Source: Bremia lactucae (lineage: Eukaryota; Oomycota; Peronosporomycetes; Peronosporales; Peronosporaceae). Taken from it: a DNA stretch of 64,000 bases. The DNA is taken from NCBI RefSeq assembly GCF_004359215.1, contig NC_090613.1, positions 1,461,562-1,525,561 of the forward strand, read 5' to 3'. Of this stretch, positions 51,777 through 62,639 are shown one piece after another (within the stretch, counting starts at the first letter, position 1; each line of letters opens with the position of its first letter). Made by a program: the position numbers and the translations under genes. A model generated the notes under the pieces. It searched no databases and was not told where the DNA came from. It saw only the letters and a list, made by a program, of their open reading frames with translations.

Positions 51777-53011
51777 AATGACGCCTAGCGTCATCCGTTA
51801 CGTGAGGTATATAGAAAGATACGCTCGCAATACATATAAGTGTTATCGACAGAGATGTCATTTTATGATTGGTTAAAATAGGTATCTATATTTTATACAA
51901 TTAAACACAAATCAGTCTGAAAACTAATTCCTACTTGGTATGTGCGCGTTGAGAAGTCGGATCATCGCTCCCGTGACTACACTTCGCTAGAATACTTAGT
52001 GCGTTGGGTGAGGTTGCTAAGACGCCCACCACAATTACCTCATTGCACGCAAGAGAAGCTGGTTTAACCGTTTCCTCGCTGTGCTAGGGTGTCTATCTAA
52101 GTAGAGCGTGGCCGCATTACGTCGTGACCGTCTACACTTGGTAGCACTTGAAATCCTTCACACGACCCGCATCTCTGCGTGTGTACGTGAGGATGAGCCT
52201 CAATATCGATTGGGCTCGTTTCTCTCACCTCTCCGGCCATCATCGGGAGGTGGCAGAGCAGTTGGCGCAGGGACTTGGTGAACAAGCCCTGGCCAGGCTC
52301 TTGGGCAATCGTCCTGAGTTGGAGCAATTTGAGGCATTCGTGCTCGGACAGCGGAGAGCCGCGCCCGAGGCACAGAGCCATGTTGCGACGGAGTCCGTCT
52401 TTCAGACTCAGGATGGGATGAGGCGTGAGAATGCTCGGAGCGAGGCTCTCAACAGGACTGTTGAGATGCTCTCTGCCCGGCCGCATCAACCGAGGCCCAT
52501 TCGGATGGACCCGCCCAAGTTTGATGGAACTGCGGCGTACACGATTGTCCACTGGCTTTTAGCCGTGGAGCAATGTGGTGTCGCCCAGCTCATCGAGGAC
52601 GACAGCCGGATGGTGTCGTACGCTATGTCGCATCTGCGCGGTAAGGCCTCAGAGTGGGCTTACTCGGCGCTTATGGCGGACGTTAAGGCGTTCTCTACAT
52701 GGGCGATATTCGCGCCATGTACCAGCCGCCGAACAACGAAGTGTTGCTTCAGGCGCGCTTCTTTGGAGCGCGACAGGCAAAGCGATCTCTGCAAGAGTAT
52801 GCGCAAGATATGCGCTTGCTGTCGGCGTCCATTACCGTAGGTCGGATTCCGGAGCACATTAAGGTGCCCAAGTTTATGGACGGACTACGGCATGGCCCAT
52901 CGCGACAGGCCCTTTTCAGAAAAGTGCCGTTGACGATGGAAGAGGCAATCAAAATTGCCTTAGTTGAGGCGAATCCTACAACAGTGCCTCGGTGACAGCT
53001 TGGTATTAGCC
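51777..53011 (+). mobile_element. Ty3/gypsy family A fragment A3 (partial LTR and gag)
   Basis: The LTR part 51777-52136 lacks its first 180-190 bp and ends GTCTACA, followed by CTTGGTAGCACTTGAAATCC (primer site, 52137-52156) and gag. The sequence runs into the gap at 53012. It abuts A2 head to head. Confidence 0.85.
52193..52995 (+). pseudogene. A3 gag, one frameshift
   Basis: ATG at 52193 (MSLNIDWARFSHLSGHHREV), open to about 52690 through FDGTAAYTIVHWLLAVEQCG and GKASEWAYSALMAD, then a single frameshift near 52690-52700 into MGDIRAMYQPPNNEVLLQAR, SLQEYAQDMRLLSASITVGR and so on to 52995. Apart from that break the sequence is better kept than A1 gag. Confidence 0.86.
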
Positions 53012-53111
53012 NNNNNNNNNNNNNNNNNNNNNNNNNNNNNNNNNNNNNNNNNNNNNNNNNNNNNNNNNNNNNNNNNNNNNNNNNNNNNNNNNNNNNNNNN
53101 NNNNNNNNNNN
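53012..53111. other. Scaffold gap (100 N)
   Basis: Exactly 100 N, the conventional length for a gap of unknown size. Family A gag is on the left and a different family's chromodomain on the right. Frames drawn through it are artefacts. Confidence 0.98.
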
Positions 53112-53350
53112 AAGAAGTTGCACCTCGCGCCGTAGAGCATCAAATGTTTCCGCCGAAATTTCGGCCCCCTCTCGCGCTGCTTGATGCGCGGGGAAACCTT
53201 CAGTTTCATGTGGAGAAACTTCTAAAGCGACGTCGTCGTGAGGGTCAATACCAGTATCTAGTGAAGTGGCTAGGGTACCCTCTTTCGAAAGCTCTTAAGA
53301 GTTCGAGGTACCTCTTCGGCAAGATTGCCTGTAAGCCGTTGACGTTCCTG
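53112..53350 (+). pseudogene. Chromodomain of another Ty3 family (E)
   Basis: The plus strand encodes PLALLDARGNLQFHVEKLLK followed by RRRREGQYQYLVKWLGYPLS, a chromodomain of the integrase-tail type, distinct from that of family A. The usual trailing WEP is degraded. The integrase itself is lost in the gap. Confidence 0.75.
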
Positions 53351-53605
53351 AGCGCCAAGCTCAGGATCAACTCGCGTCAAACGACGCTTCCCACCACTAA
53401 ACGTGGGATTAGGTGGATCTATAGCCTCAGTGCGGCTTCGATCCATGGTTGTACGGTCATCCGAAGCACTGAATATCGGCTAGGCCTTTCTTCGTTTTGT
53501 GGCATAAATGCCGAACGTAACTGGTCTTTGGCGTTAAGCTTAGCGAAATCGAAGCGAAGCTTCCGTTTCAAACGAATATCACCTCTATCCGCAAACTCTC
53601 TGTTT

Positions 53606-54140
53606 TCAGTCCTTGTTTCGTTTGGAAACAAAACGATCGGAATTTCCCTCATGGAGGTCACCGAAGCCCCCACGGGCTTGATCACGTAAACGCGTCAAAA
53701 ACTGGCTTCGCGTCATTACCTTTGGCGTAAGGTATTCCTCATGAAAAGCGTCGCGGGCAGCGATCTCCTCCGGCGTCCTCGCTGGGTCACCAGAGAGACA
53801 GATGTCCAAGCTATGACCCGCTATTTCTTTGAAATGCTCGTGCGCACTTAGCGGAGTGAATATATATATATTTTACTATGAGCTTTAGCTTTCGCTATCT
53901 CGGCAGCTCGACGACGAGCTCTTTCATCTATGAGGATTATCTGCTTTTGCTTTTTATCGAGCGGATTCGTAATGATCTTGAACTCAGGGTCCCGTGTCCT
54001 GTCAATGCAGTTATGATATCAGCGGCACCACGTTCTGGGAACGGATTTGGGGCCCGCCGACGTTCATCCGGAGGAGAAGGCGTGAGCGAACGCCGCACTT
54101 TTCCCTCCTCCTCTGATTGAGAGTGGCTTTCAAAGTCCAC
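53606..54140 (-). pseudogene. E antisense ORF downstream of the chromodomain
   Basis: Minus strand, opposite to the family E pol direction. 53937-54140 reads VDFESHSQSEEEGKVRRSLT, SPPDERRRAPNPFPERGAAD; after frame changes, 53606-53809 reads SGDPARTPEEIAARDAFHEE, VMTRSQFLTRLRDQARGGFG. Charged and Ser/Pro-rich, strongly protein-like, no known domain. There is no ATG at its left boundary in this copy. Same placement as the antisense ORFs in A and B. Confidence 0.5.
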
Positions 54141-54221
54141 TATTTCCTCATCGTTGAGAAAGTGCTAAGAGTCTGCGACTCGCACTTGATTGTCATTAGA
54201 CAAAGGAATGAAAAGCACAAC

Positions 54222-55560
54222 CGAACGTGCCCATATATCTCAGGGATAATACACCTTGATGACTCGGCCTTAGGCCTACAATGCTTTCAGCATTTCGACT
54301 GGGTATCGACGTTTCCGCACCGTACCAGATTTCTGGTATAATCGGAATTGGTGCTCTTTCAAGCTTTACGCGTATTGGGTAGGAAATAGGCTGGACGTAA
54401 ATGTTTCGTGTTTCTTCCGCACATATAAAATCTACGTGTTATTATGCTGCTCCACAGCTTGAAGAGCCTCTTCTCCTCTTCAACGAGGCTTAGATCCATG
54501 AGTTCCGGCCTATTAGACAGTAACTCCCTGTGCTCGAAGAGCTTGTACGGATTCCTCAACATCGAACGGCAATCCACGTCGAACAGTGACAACGTTGACA
54601 TGGTAAATCCGGCTGACGAGACAACACGCTTTACGCTCACAACTGGGCATTGAGCGCACCCTACTCGTCGATCTCGACCTTTTTTACCACAGTCGCCAGA
54701 ATGACCACTGGATTGAGCTGTCCCCTTGCGATTTCCGCGCTGAATTGAGTCAGTAAATTTCCATCGTGGAGCTTCAGACTTTACAGCTGCTTCAGCTGCC
54801 CATGAAGTGCATTGTTATCGAGTCTTTAAAGTTAACGTCTTGTCCGCATCGTATTGTCGAATGCCAGACAATTGTGCTACGCTGTTCGCTGCGTGCACAA
54901 TAAACTTGAGCTTGTCGACTTTGAGCGTCAAAATAAAGTTGACTGGGTGTGATATCGTCGCAAAAAGGCGCATAATTGCTACCGGGTCCGCCTTGATCTG
55001 AGCGAAGCCATCTTTCTCATTGAATTTGTCTTGTCGACGATCAATCCAAAAGCTGGCGTGTTACTTTGGCGGTCAAACGACCACTACTTCAATGATCGGC
55101 TGTTCAAGCGCGTACGCTGAAAAGAGCTGGGTGACGCAGCCGCAGCAACTGCTGCCGAAGCGTTTAATGGTGCTTTACGGGCTCGAGATAATTGCTCATG
55201 TTGGTTTGTCGCTCGTGCTGCGGCTTGCGCGTCATGTGCGTCCGTCGATAGATCGTACGGAATAAGTGCGAATGATAGAACTGCGGGATTACTGCTTGAC
55301 TGGAGGGTCTCGGTCTCGAATGTATCAACCCGCTCTCTCGGAAACGGTGCTTCGCCATCGTCACTGGGACATGAAGTCATACCAACAATCTCGCCTTGGT
55401 CTAGATCGTCGATGCGAAGCGTCACGTCCAGGTCTATTTGAGACTGCATACGAGCGTCGTTGTCGGGTTCAAGAGAACGATTGTGTTGCTGATCGCCACG
55501 ACCAGCTAGTTCAACTGCAGCGACATTCTTAGTATTGTCGCCGCACCCTAACAAGCTGGT
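54222..55560 (-). pseudogene. Family C-like gag fragment (C2)
   Basis: 54222-54290 matches the repeat unit of the family C linker at 60000-60170; then, with the protease missing, 54290-54640 matches the knuckle region (RFYMCGRNTKHLRPAYFLPN versus YYMCGNTKHLRPACPLRN at 60960), with the last Cys changed to Tyr. 54650-55080 and 55084-55554 are further minus-strand coding-like pieces (PVNFILTLKVDKLKFIVHAA; IDLDVTLRIDDLDQGEIVGM, Ala-rich end). Their position before the knuckle suggests gag, without a firm match. Confidence 0.6.
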
Positions 55561-55913
55561 CCGCTATGATTGAGCTTCTTTTTGAGAGATGGCCAAACGG
55601 GAGCTCGTCAGCACTAAGGGCCTCTCCGCATTTGACTCAACAGCAATAGCTTTGTCTGTCACCGCCAGCTGGCGTCGATTTCAAGTCGCGTCGTTCAAAT
55701 CGTGACAACTCGGTCGGCTTGCAAAAAATGCGCGTGGTTTTTTCAAAAGATCAGCGCATCTGAGATTGGTACTTGCATTTCTAGCAGGAGTATGGTCGGG
55801 GCAGACACGACATCGTAAACGCAAGTCACTCATGGCTAGGCAGACCAGATGTCAGAGTCAAATGCTCTATCGTAGGGCTTCAGACCTGGCAAAAAAGCAA
55901 AGACTGCCTTGTG
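55561..55913. other. Unassigned stretch
   Basis: 353 bp between the C2 fragment and A5. No ORF or repeat that I can identify. Confidence 0.4.
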
Positions 55914-56285
55914 CTTAAGTAGAGCGTGGCCGCATTAAGACGTGCCCGCCGACACTTAGTAGCACTTGAAATCCTCCCCACGACTTTGAGCGTGTCAGTG
56001 AGGATGAGCGTCAATATTGATTGGGCTTATTTCTCCCACCTCTCCGAACATCATCGGGAAGTAGCAGAGCACTTGGCGCAGGGACTTCGTGAAAAAGCCC
56101 TGGCAGGCTCTTGGGCAGTCCTTCTGAGCAAGATGTTGCTCAGTTATAGCATTCGTGCTCGGACAGCACGGAGCCCGCATCCGAGGCACAAAGTCATGCT
56201 GCGGTGGAGTCCGTAACTCAGACTAAGGAGGAGCTGAGGATGAACAGGCTCGGAGCGAGGCTCTCAACAGGACTGTTGAGATGCG
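55914..56285 (+). mobile_element. Family A fragment A5 (LTR tail, primer site, gag start)
   Basis: CTTAAGTAGAGCGTGGCCGC begins the last 41 bp of a family A LTR, ending CCGACA, followed by the CTTAGTAGCACTTGAAATCC primer site and gag (MSVNIDWAYFSHLSEHHREV). It ends within gag at the junction with C1, at the same CAACAGGACTGTTGAGATGC point that is a stem-loop in other copies. Confidence 0.82.
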
Positions 56286-56289
56286 AAAC

Positions 56290-56672
56290 GACTTGACTTC
56301 GAGCTCCAACAAATTATTGATATGCTGTCTCATTATAGCTTGGATCGACCTCAGTGACGAGTGGTCAAGCACTGGAACTGGGACCGGGAGGTACGTAGAT
56401 CGATACCCGCGGAGGGCGGTACGATCACATATTGCCGGATATAGGTTAAAAAGAAGACGAGCAACCATCCAATGGATGCACGTGAGGTCCTTGATCGGGT
56501 TAAGAGCTCTTTTAAGGCGGTTCGGGACCGTCTTTTGACGCTGGAGCGTCAGCAGCCTCGTTTAGAGGGTCAGTTGGATATCCTGGTGAAGATGCAACAA
56601 TCTGCGGCACGACCGCCTGTTTCGGCGCAAGCGCCTTCAAGTCCACCTGGAAAGGGTCCCGATATGGCTTAA
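56290..56672 (+). pseudogene. C1 antisense ORF, C-terminal coiled coil
   Basis: Plus strand, opposite to pol and overlapping the integrase end. The open part 56472-56672 encodes DAREVLDRVKSSFKAVRDRL, LTLERQQPRLEGQLDILVKM, a clear heptad pattern; before it, with one stop, HWNWDREVRRSIPAEGGTIT. The N-terminal part is removed at the A5 junction. Compare the antisense ORFs of A, B and E. Confidence 0.5.
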
Positions 56673-57640
56673 GCAAGCCAACGTAAAATACTGGGTGTGT
56701 ACGCAGCTTGCTGGAAAGTTTTAGCGTATAAGCTAGGCCCTTCTTGGCCACGAGCGTAAATGGTCCAATAAAGCGCGGGTTTGGTTTGAAGACCGCGGAA
56801 GCCAAGTTGGTAGGTAGGTTTTTAGCGCTTAGTAATACTAGGTCTCCGACCATATAATAATTAATACAGCTTCTGCCTTTGGCATCTGCTTGTTGTTTTT
56901 GTTTGTCTTGGCTATCAATTATCGTATCCCTTACGTGTCTTAAGACACTAAATCGCGTCGCGAGAAACTCGCTTACTTGTTTTCGGACGGTAACAGGGCT
57001 GATATCAGCAAGTATATCGGCTAATTCTCCCCCACCAGACCCTGAACCACGCATTGGTATCGTTAATGGAACGCGTGGTGGGTAAGACCGTTTACGGTGG
57101 GTAATACCGTTTACATAGAACGGAGTAAAGCCTGTAGAGGCATGAACAGCGTTATTTAACGCAAACTCCACCACAGGAAGCATTGAGCTCCAGCGCTTTG
57201 GTGACTGAGCACACACACTGCGTAAAATGCCTTCAATGACGCGATTTACACGTTCAGTTTGACCATCGGTCTGCGGATGGTCCGCAGACCAATCTGGTGC
57301 CAAACACTCGGAGAATTGGATTCCAGGATTTACCCTGCAACGGGGGTCCCGATCAGAGACAACATGGCAAACCATGTTGTCGAAATACACGATCGATAAA
57401 CAGCTTAGCTGTACCTTCTCCATCCATGGAATCCCACACGGCCGCTAAGTGAGCCATTTTGCTCAATCCGTCAACAAAGACCACTATACCGGAGTTACCG
57501 GCTGAATCTTTCGGTAGACCGGAAACAAAATCCATACTAATGAAATACCAGCAACCTATGGGGACGAGAAGAATCGCCAGTGGGCGCAGCAGCATGCGCC
57601 GAGGGTTTAACCCGTTGGCAAGTTTCGCATGTGCGAACAT
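56512..57640 (-). pseudogene. C1 integrase
   Basis: Two frames: 57353-57640 has the first Asp (CWYFISMDFVSGLPKDSAGN, SGIVVFVDGLSKMAHLAAVW); 56512-57423 has the second Asp and Glu (CHVVSDRDPRC, ADHPQTDGQTERVNRVIEGI) and a long intact C-terminal barrel (FKPNPRFIGPFTLVAKKGLA, LRTHPVFYVGLLKPYRDPFQ). Only one frameshift, near 57360-57420, separates them. No chromodomain is recognisable after it. Confidence 0.88.
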
Positions 57641-57685
57641 ATGTGCTGACCCATTTATAAAGTTTGGGCCACCAATAACTCTGGC

Positions 57686-59564
57686 TTATAGGCTGTAGGT
57701 CTTTTCTCTACCGAGATGACCACCAAGAACAGTATCGTGTGCCTCATAAAGGATTCGGTACTTCAAATCCTCATCATGAGGAACAACGACACGCGGAGGG
57801 TCCGCGATGTCAGTGCAATAAAGCAAGAGGTCGTTATCGATAGAAAATCGATGTAACATTGCACGCAAACGCGCCGGCAATTTAATACCCGAATCCGAGT
57901 TCTTTAAAGCTCGTAGCAGAGCTACACACTGTTCATCCTTGGCGTAAGCCGAACGGATTAATTCAGGAATAGGTGACGAGATAGTCGTTAAACGAGAAAG
58001 CTCATAATCCGGCCTGAGTGATAACGCATCGGCCAAAGCATTCTGCTTGCCGTACTTATGCTTCACCTCGAAGTTGTATTCCGCAAAAAAAGATAACCAT
58101 CGGGCCATTCTCTGTGAGAGATGGGCCAACTTAGTTGCCGTGCGTAATGACGCGTGATCTGTATATATCACAAACGGCTTAGAGCCGAGCAGATGAACTC
58201 TGAATTTGACGATAGCATACTTCATAGCAAGTTACTCTTTCTCATGAAGTGGGTAATTCTTTTCCGCAGCTTTAACCTATCTAAACTCGAACGCCATCAC
58301 ACATTCGTGCCCATCAACATCTGTTTGTAACAGAACACTGCCAATGGCAAAATTTGATGCGTCACAGACGACACTGAAAGGCCAATTTAGGTTTGGCAGT
58401 ACCAGGATTGGGCATGGATAAGACTATCCTTAACTTGTTGAAAAGCATCATGTTCGATGCTAGTCCAGCACCATTCCGTATCCTTTTTAAGGAGATTAGA
58501 TAATGGCCTAGCCATATCAGCGTAATTTTCGCTATACTTTTGTAAATAATTGGCTAGACCCAGCCACTTACGCAAATTTTTTTGGCTTCTAGGAACCGGC
58601 CAATCTACTATGACTTTTGCCTTAGCGGGATCCGCTCTAAGGCCTCCCTTTCCATTGAAGCATCCTAAAAATGGAATTTCGTCTGCGCCAAAAATGCATT
58701 TAGATGCATTGGCATACAATTTGTTTGTGCGCATGCACTCGAGCACTGCTCGCAAATGGTCTCAATGGTTTTTTATATCCGACCGACCCTGCTTCGCACG
58801 GCTAACATCGAAATAAGTCGGTGCATAACCTCGATGAGGGCGAAACAGTTGCGTCACTAGACGATTAAATGTTGCCCGGGCGTTGGAAAGCCCTTGTGGC
58901 ATAACCAGCCACTCCCATATGATGCCGCTTGGGGGGCTAACCGCTGTAAGCGGGATATCGCTAGCTCGCATGAGCAGTTGGTAGTAACCATCGACTAAGT
59001 CCAATGCACTGTACTTTGTACATCCCACCATATTATTCTGAAGAACATCCTTTCTAGGATTGGAGGTTTGTGCTGGTAAAGTGACAGCATTAAGCTTATT
59101 ATAAGCATGTACAATGAATGCGCCATTTTACCGTTTGGCTTTTTGACACAAAATGTCGGTGTCGAATCAGATTTGCTCTCTCGTACCATTCCAGCCTCGT
59201 GCTTAGCACGGAAAAAATCGTCAATGACGTCACACTGCTCCCTTGGTAAAGGCCATTGTCTTGTGACACAGTATTTGGTTCCTGGAACCAAGTCAAATTC
59301 ATGACGAACACCTCTATCCGGAGGTAAAACATATGGTGGATTATTACATACCACATCTTGGAATTCCTTAATCAAGGAATAAAAGGGATCCATAGGATTT
59401 TTAAGGATCGATGACCCATTTCGCGCACTAAGTGCAGCTTTTGTGTCATCCAGGACAGCTTCGTCTAGAAGTGACGATGAGTTTAACTCAATTGTTGGTC
59501 GAATGACCACCATTTCAGATATGTCACCAGCCTTTAAGGCTCGGCCGCACTCATCGATAGACAT
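57686..59564 (-). pseudogene. C1 reverse transcriptase and RNase H, catalytic box deleted
   Basis: Fingers at 58995-59564 ([40 protein letters not shown]); palm at 58762-59031 ([40 protein letters not shown]), where the box reads YFDV then SRA at 58804-58815: about 12 bases including the second Asp codon are deleted compared with YFDDVFVHSRA. Thumb at 58387-58755, RNase H at 57686-58225 (FRVHLLGSKPFVIYTDHASL). Confidence 0.88.
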
Positions 59565-60740
59565 TTCGTCTAGCTCTAACAGAGTATGTAACGAAGGGAG
59601 TCCCGCAAAGGCTAACTTTCATCTCAATGCTACCGATTACACCATTTACAAGCGTGTGTAATTGCTTACACGTATTGCTTTGTGAGGGTATAAACGCTTC
59701 GAGTCTCCCCTGTCTCGGAGCAGAGACAATACGTCTCTTAGAGTCCGGGACATTCACGTCCCCGATTTTTTCAGCCTGTATTGGTTCTATACTAGACAGG
59801 GTGTCTAATTCGACATCCGACAAGGAATTTGATAACTCAACTTCCTTTACCAGCTAATGTTTAGGTGTTACTTCACATGCATTAGAAGGGTTTGACCACA
59901 AATGCCCTTGCAACCGCCAATAGTGTCACTACTGACACTCAGTAAGATGCCACCTCGCCCGACCACACTCGGTGGACTTAGACGTGCCACTCCACGTATC
60001 TCAGGGATATTGCACCCTTGAGGCCCTGGCGAACCGCCTACAGTGTCACTACTGACACTCAGTATGATGCCACCTCGGCCGACCATATTCGGTCGGCTTA
60101 GACGTGCCACTCCATGTATCTCAGGAATATTGCACCCTTGATGATTCGGCCTTAGGCCAACAATGCTTTCAGCATTCAGTGAATCGTTATTACAACGATT
60201 GTCACTCGACGGAGTACGAGCCGTTCCACTTATTTCTGCTGAGTCGGGCTCGGAATTAATGATTTTAACATTATAATTTATTAACTCAGACATACCAATG
60301 TCTAAAACACTGACAGACTCATTCAATAATCCGCGCCAGTAGCGCTTTTGTTGCCTAGCGAAGGTGGGTTCATGACTCTCCAAAACTTTGCTAGGAAAAT
60401 TGCGCGTGGTCTTAGACCTCCAATCGATCCATGGATCATAGTGTTCTAACCAGGCCATACCAAGGATGAGATCATATCTCGAATCCAAATCAAGGACGAG
60501 ACAGCGTTCCATACTGTCAAAGTCCAGAAACTTTATACTAAATTCAATGGAACTTTGGGACAACAGTTACACGAGTACGCCAGTCGCTAAGCGAAGAGTG
60601 ATTGTATCACCTTCATGCGCTCTAAGCGCCTCAATGTATTGTTGACTTCCTTCAAGGGAAAGGCGTCGAGCATAATTGCAAGACGCTCCTGAGTCAATTA
60701 AAATTGACCCACGGCTTATCAAAGCCCTTTACAGTCGCTT
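59551..60740 (-). pseudogene. C1 retropepsin and repeat-bearing linker
   Basis: The D-S-G triplet (ILIDSGAS) is at 60687-60695. The core continues, after a frame change, in 59868-60563 (CLVLDLDSRYDLILGMAWLE, HYDPWIDWRSKTTRNFPS). The same frame extends some 150 codons beyond the protease and contains two copies of a 40-residue unit (GCNIPEI-GVARLS) before a stop. The link to the RT continues at 59551-59823 in another frame. Confidence 0.84.
59913..60152 (-). repeat. Two tandem 120-bp units in the C1 linker
   Basis: ACCGCC at 59913 and 60033 mark the unit starts; each unit contains AGTGTCACTACTGACACTCA, GATGCCACCTCG and ATCTCAGG-ATATTGCACCCT. The units are a whole number of codons, so the frame is kept. 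A partial further unit is in C2 near 54230. Confidence 0.9.
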
Positions 60741-61209
60741 GAGCGACTAGCAATCCAGGCTTGTACTCTCGCCCCGTGCCATTGAGCACCGAGCTAATTG
60801 GGGCTAGGTTCTGTTTATTCTCACCCCCTTGATGTTCAACAGAGCCTAGGTCTTCCCCAGTAGGGCGCCCCGCACCTACTGGGTATCAACGTTATCCCGC
60901 ATTGTACCAGATCTCTGGTATAGGTCGGAGTTAAAGCTCTTTCGAGCTTTACGCGAATTTCGAAGGGGGCAGGCAGGACGTAAATGTTTCGTGTTTCCGC
61001 ACATATAATATCTACGGATGGTCTTATGCTGTTCCCCAGCTTGAAGAGCCTCTTCTCCTTCTTCAACGAGGCTTAAATTCATAGGTTCCGCTCTATTAGA
61101 CGGATCCATGTGATCGAAGAGCTTGTTCGGTTAACAGGCGTGCTAACGCGAGCAGACTTGAAATAAGACTTGGCGCGTAGCGCTATGGTAACTGCTTTTT
61201 TGAACGTAG
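60741..61209 (-). pseudogene. C1 gag end with zinc knuckle
   Basis: 60876-61109 encodes PSNRAEPMNLSLVEEGE and the knuckle region YYMCGNTKHLRPACPLRNSR. Only three of the four usual ligands are clear: the first CX2C pair has been reduced to one Cys. Upstream, TFKKAVTIALRAKSYFKSAR leads into the gap. Confidence 0.75.
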
Positions 61210-61309
61210 NNNNNNNNNNNNNNNNNNNNNNNNNNNNNNNNNNNNNNNNNNNNNNNNNNNNNNNNNNNNNNNNNNNNNNNNNNNNNNNNNNNNNNNNNNN
61301 NNNNNNNNN
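61210..61309. other. Scaffold gap (100 N)
   Basis: 100 N between the gag part of C1 and the 3' part of B3. Confidence 0.98.
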
Positions 61310-61429
61310 AGGTCCGCTCTTAAATATGATCATTTGCCCATCTCAAAATAGATCATCGAACGTTCGCGGAACCATCTGGTCTGCTGTCGCATGTAAATGA
61401 TCGCTGTCGCATGTAGATGATTGCTATCG

Positions 61430-62558
61430 CGCGATGTCAATGATCAACCGGTACATACTGGTTAGTCTTGCGCACTTCGAGCCCTTTCTGTCGGTTGACC
61501 GCATCAGCGATGGAATCCTGTATGAAACGGACATCTGCTTCTCTAGCCAGCAGGAAATAACCGGCTGACTCGGTTTTATTATTGTTTCAGTGCGACCGGC
61601 TTGCACTGCGGAGATATAAATCTCTCCATTATTGAGAGCATTATCATTCTCATTTATAGTATTGTTTTCGATGCTGAGTCTCTCAGCATTGTTGTCTACT
61701 TCAATGTTACTTAGCTCAACATTGGTATCCTTTGCAGTAAACTTAGGGCTAATGCGTGACGACAAAAAGCTAAAAGGTTTTTTGCTCGAGTGAGTCCCCC
61801 CCCTCTCAAATAAGAGTTACTCTAAAACAGGGAAGGTTTATGTGGGTGGCTAAACCCATTCACAAAAAATGGTGTATGCTTTGTAGAAGCATGCACTGAA
61901 TTGTTGATGGCAAATTGTACCATCGGCAAGAACTCGCTCCAACTCTTAAAAGAGTAGACGTATCCGCGAAGTATCTCCTCAAGAATACAATTTGCACGCT
62001 CCGTCTGACCATCTGCTTCAGGATGATCAGAAGTTAATATTTTTAAGTTCTCACGCGATTTGAACACTGTTTGCCAAAATTCAGCCGTGAATCTAGGGTC
62101 TCGATCTGAGACTAATTCGCGGGGTAACCCATAGAGTCCAAATATCGTGTCATAAAGACACGAGCACAACATTTGGCTGTGGTCGACTCCGGGACGGCAG
62201 CAAGTTGTACCAGCTTGCGGTCAACACAAACAAGAATACCAGTATTCTTGTGGGTGTCTTCGGGGAATCCGAGGACAAGTCCATAGATGCGGACTGCCAA
62301 CACTCTGCCGGAACAGGCAAAGGTTGCAACAGAGCACGGGATGAAGCACTGGAATTTGCCCGTTGTCAAACTGCACAAGCACTTGTGTACTTGCGGATGC
62401 CAATAGAAGTCGCGACTTATAGTGCGACATGTCTTCTTACGTCCACGATGACCGCTTGTTGGTTTATCGTGGTACTCATACATGATGCGTAATCGCAAAT
62501 TTATATGGTTAGGGATGGCAACACGAGGTGTGTCGCCAGCAATGGTTCTATAATACAA
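61430..62558 (-). pseudogene. B3 integrase, catalytic motifs kept
   Basis: 61822-62172 keeps the second Asp (LVSDRDPRFTAEFWQTVF) and the Glu (EADGQTERANCILEEILRGY) in one frame, together with the helix after it (LPMVQFAINNSVHASTKHTP). The N-terminal zinc module at 62112-62558 (YEYHDKPTSGHRGRKK) has its His pair, but the Cys pair is frameshifted. It is the best-preserved family B integrase core here. Confidence 0.85.
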
Positions 62559-62639
62559 TAATCCATTGCGTGTTGTTTATCGATCTGTTTAGGATCGACA
62601 CTTTCGACAATCCTCTTAGAATTGTTGGCAAGGATTTCT

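Larger units (their letters stand above)
56286..61209 (-). mobile_element. Ty3/gypsy element C1, both LTRs absent
   Basis: Minus strand: gag end with knuckle (61209-60836), protease, linker with two 120-bp repeats, reverse transcriptase, RNase H, integrase (to 56512). The 5' part is in the gap at 61210 and the 3' part is cut by A5. Better preserved than the A and B copies, with long open blocks. Confidence 0.88.

Noticed and set aside
52749..53123. ORFs running through N runs (also at 52964-53689, 61079-61333 and 63245-63664)
   Set aside because: Gap bases are of unknown sequence and length, so frames across them mean nothing.
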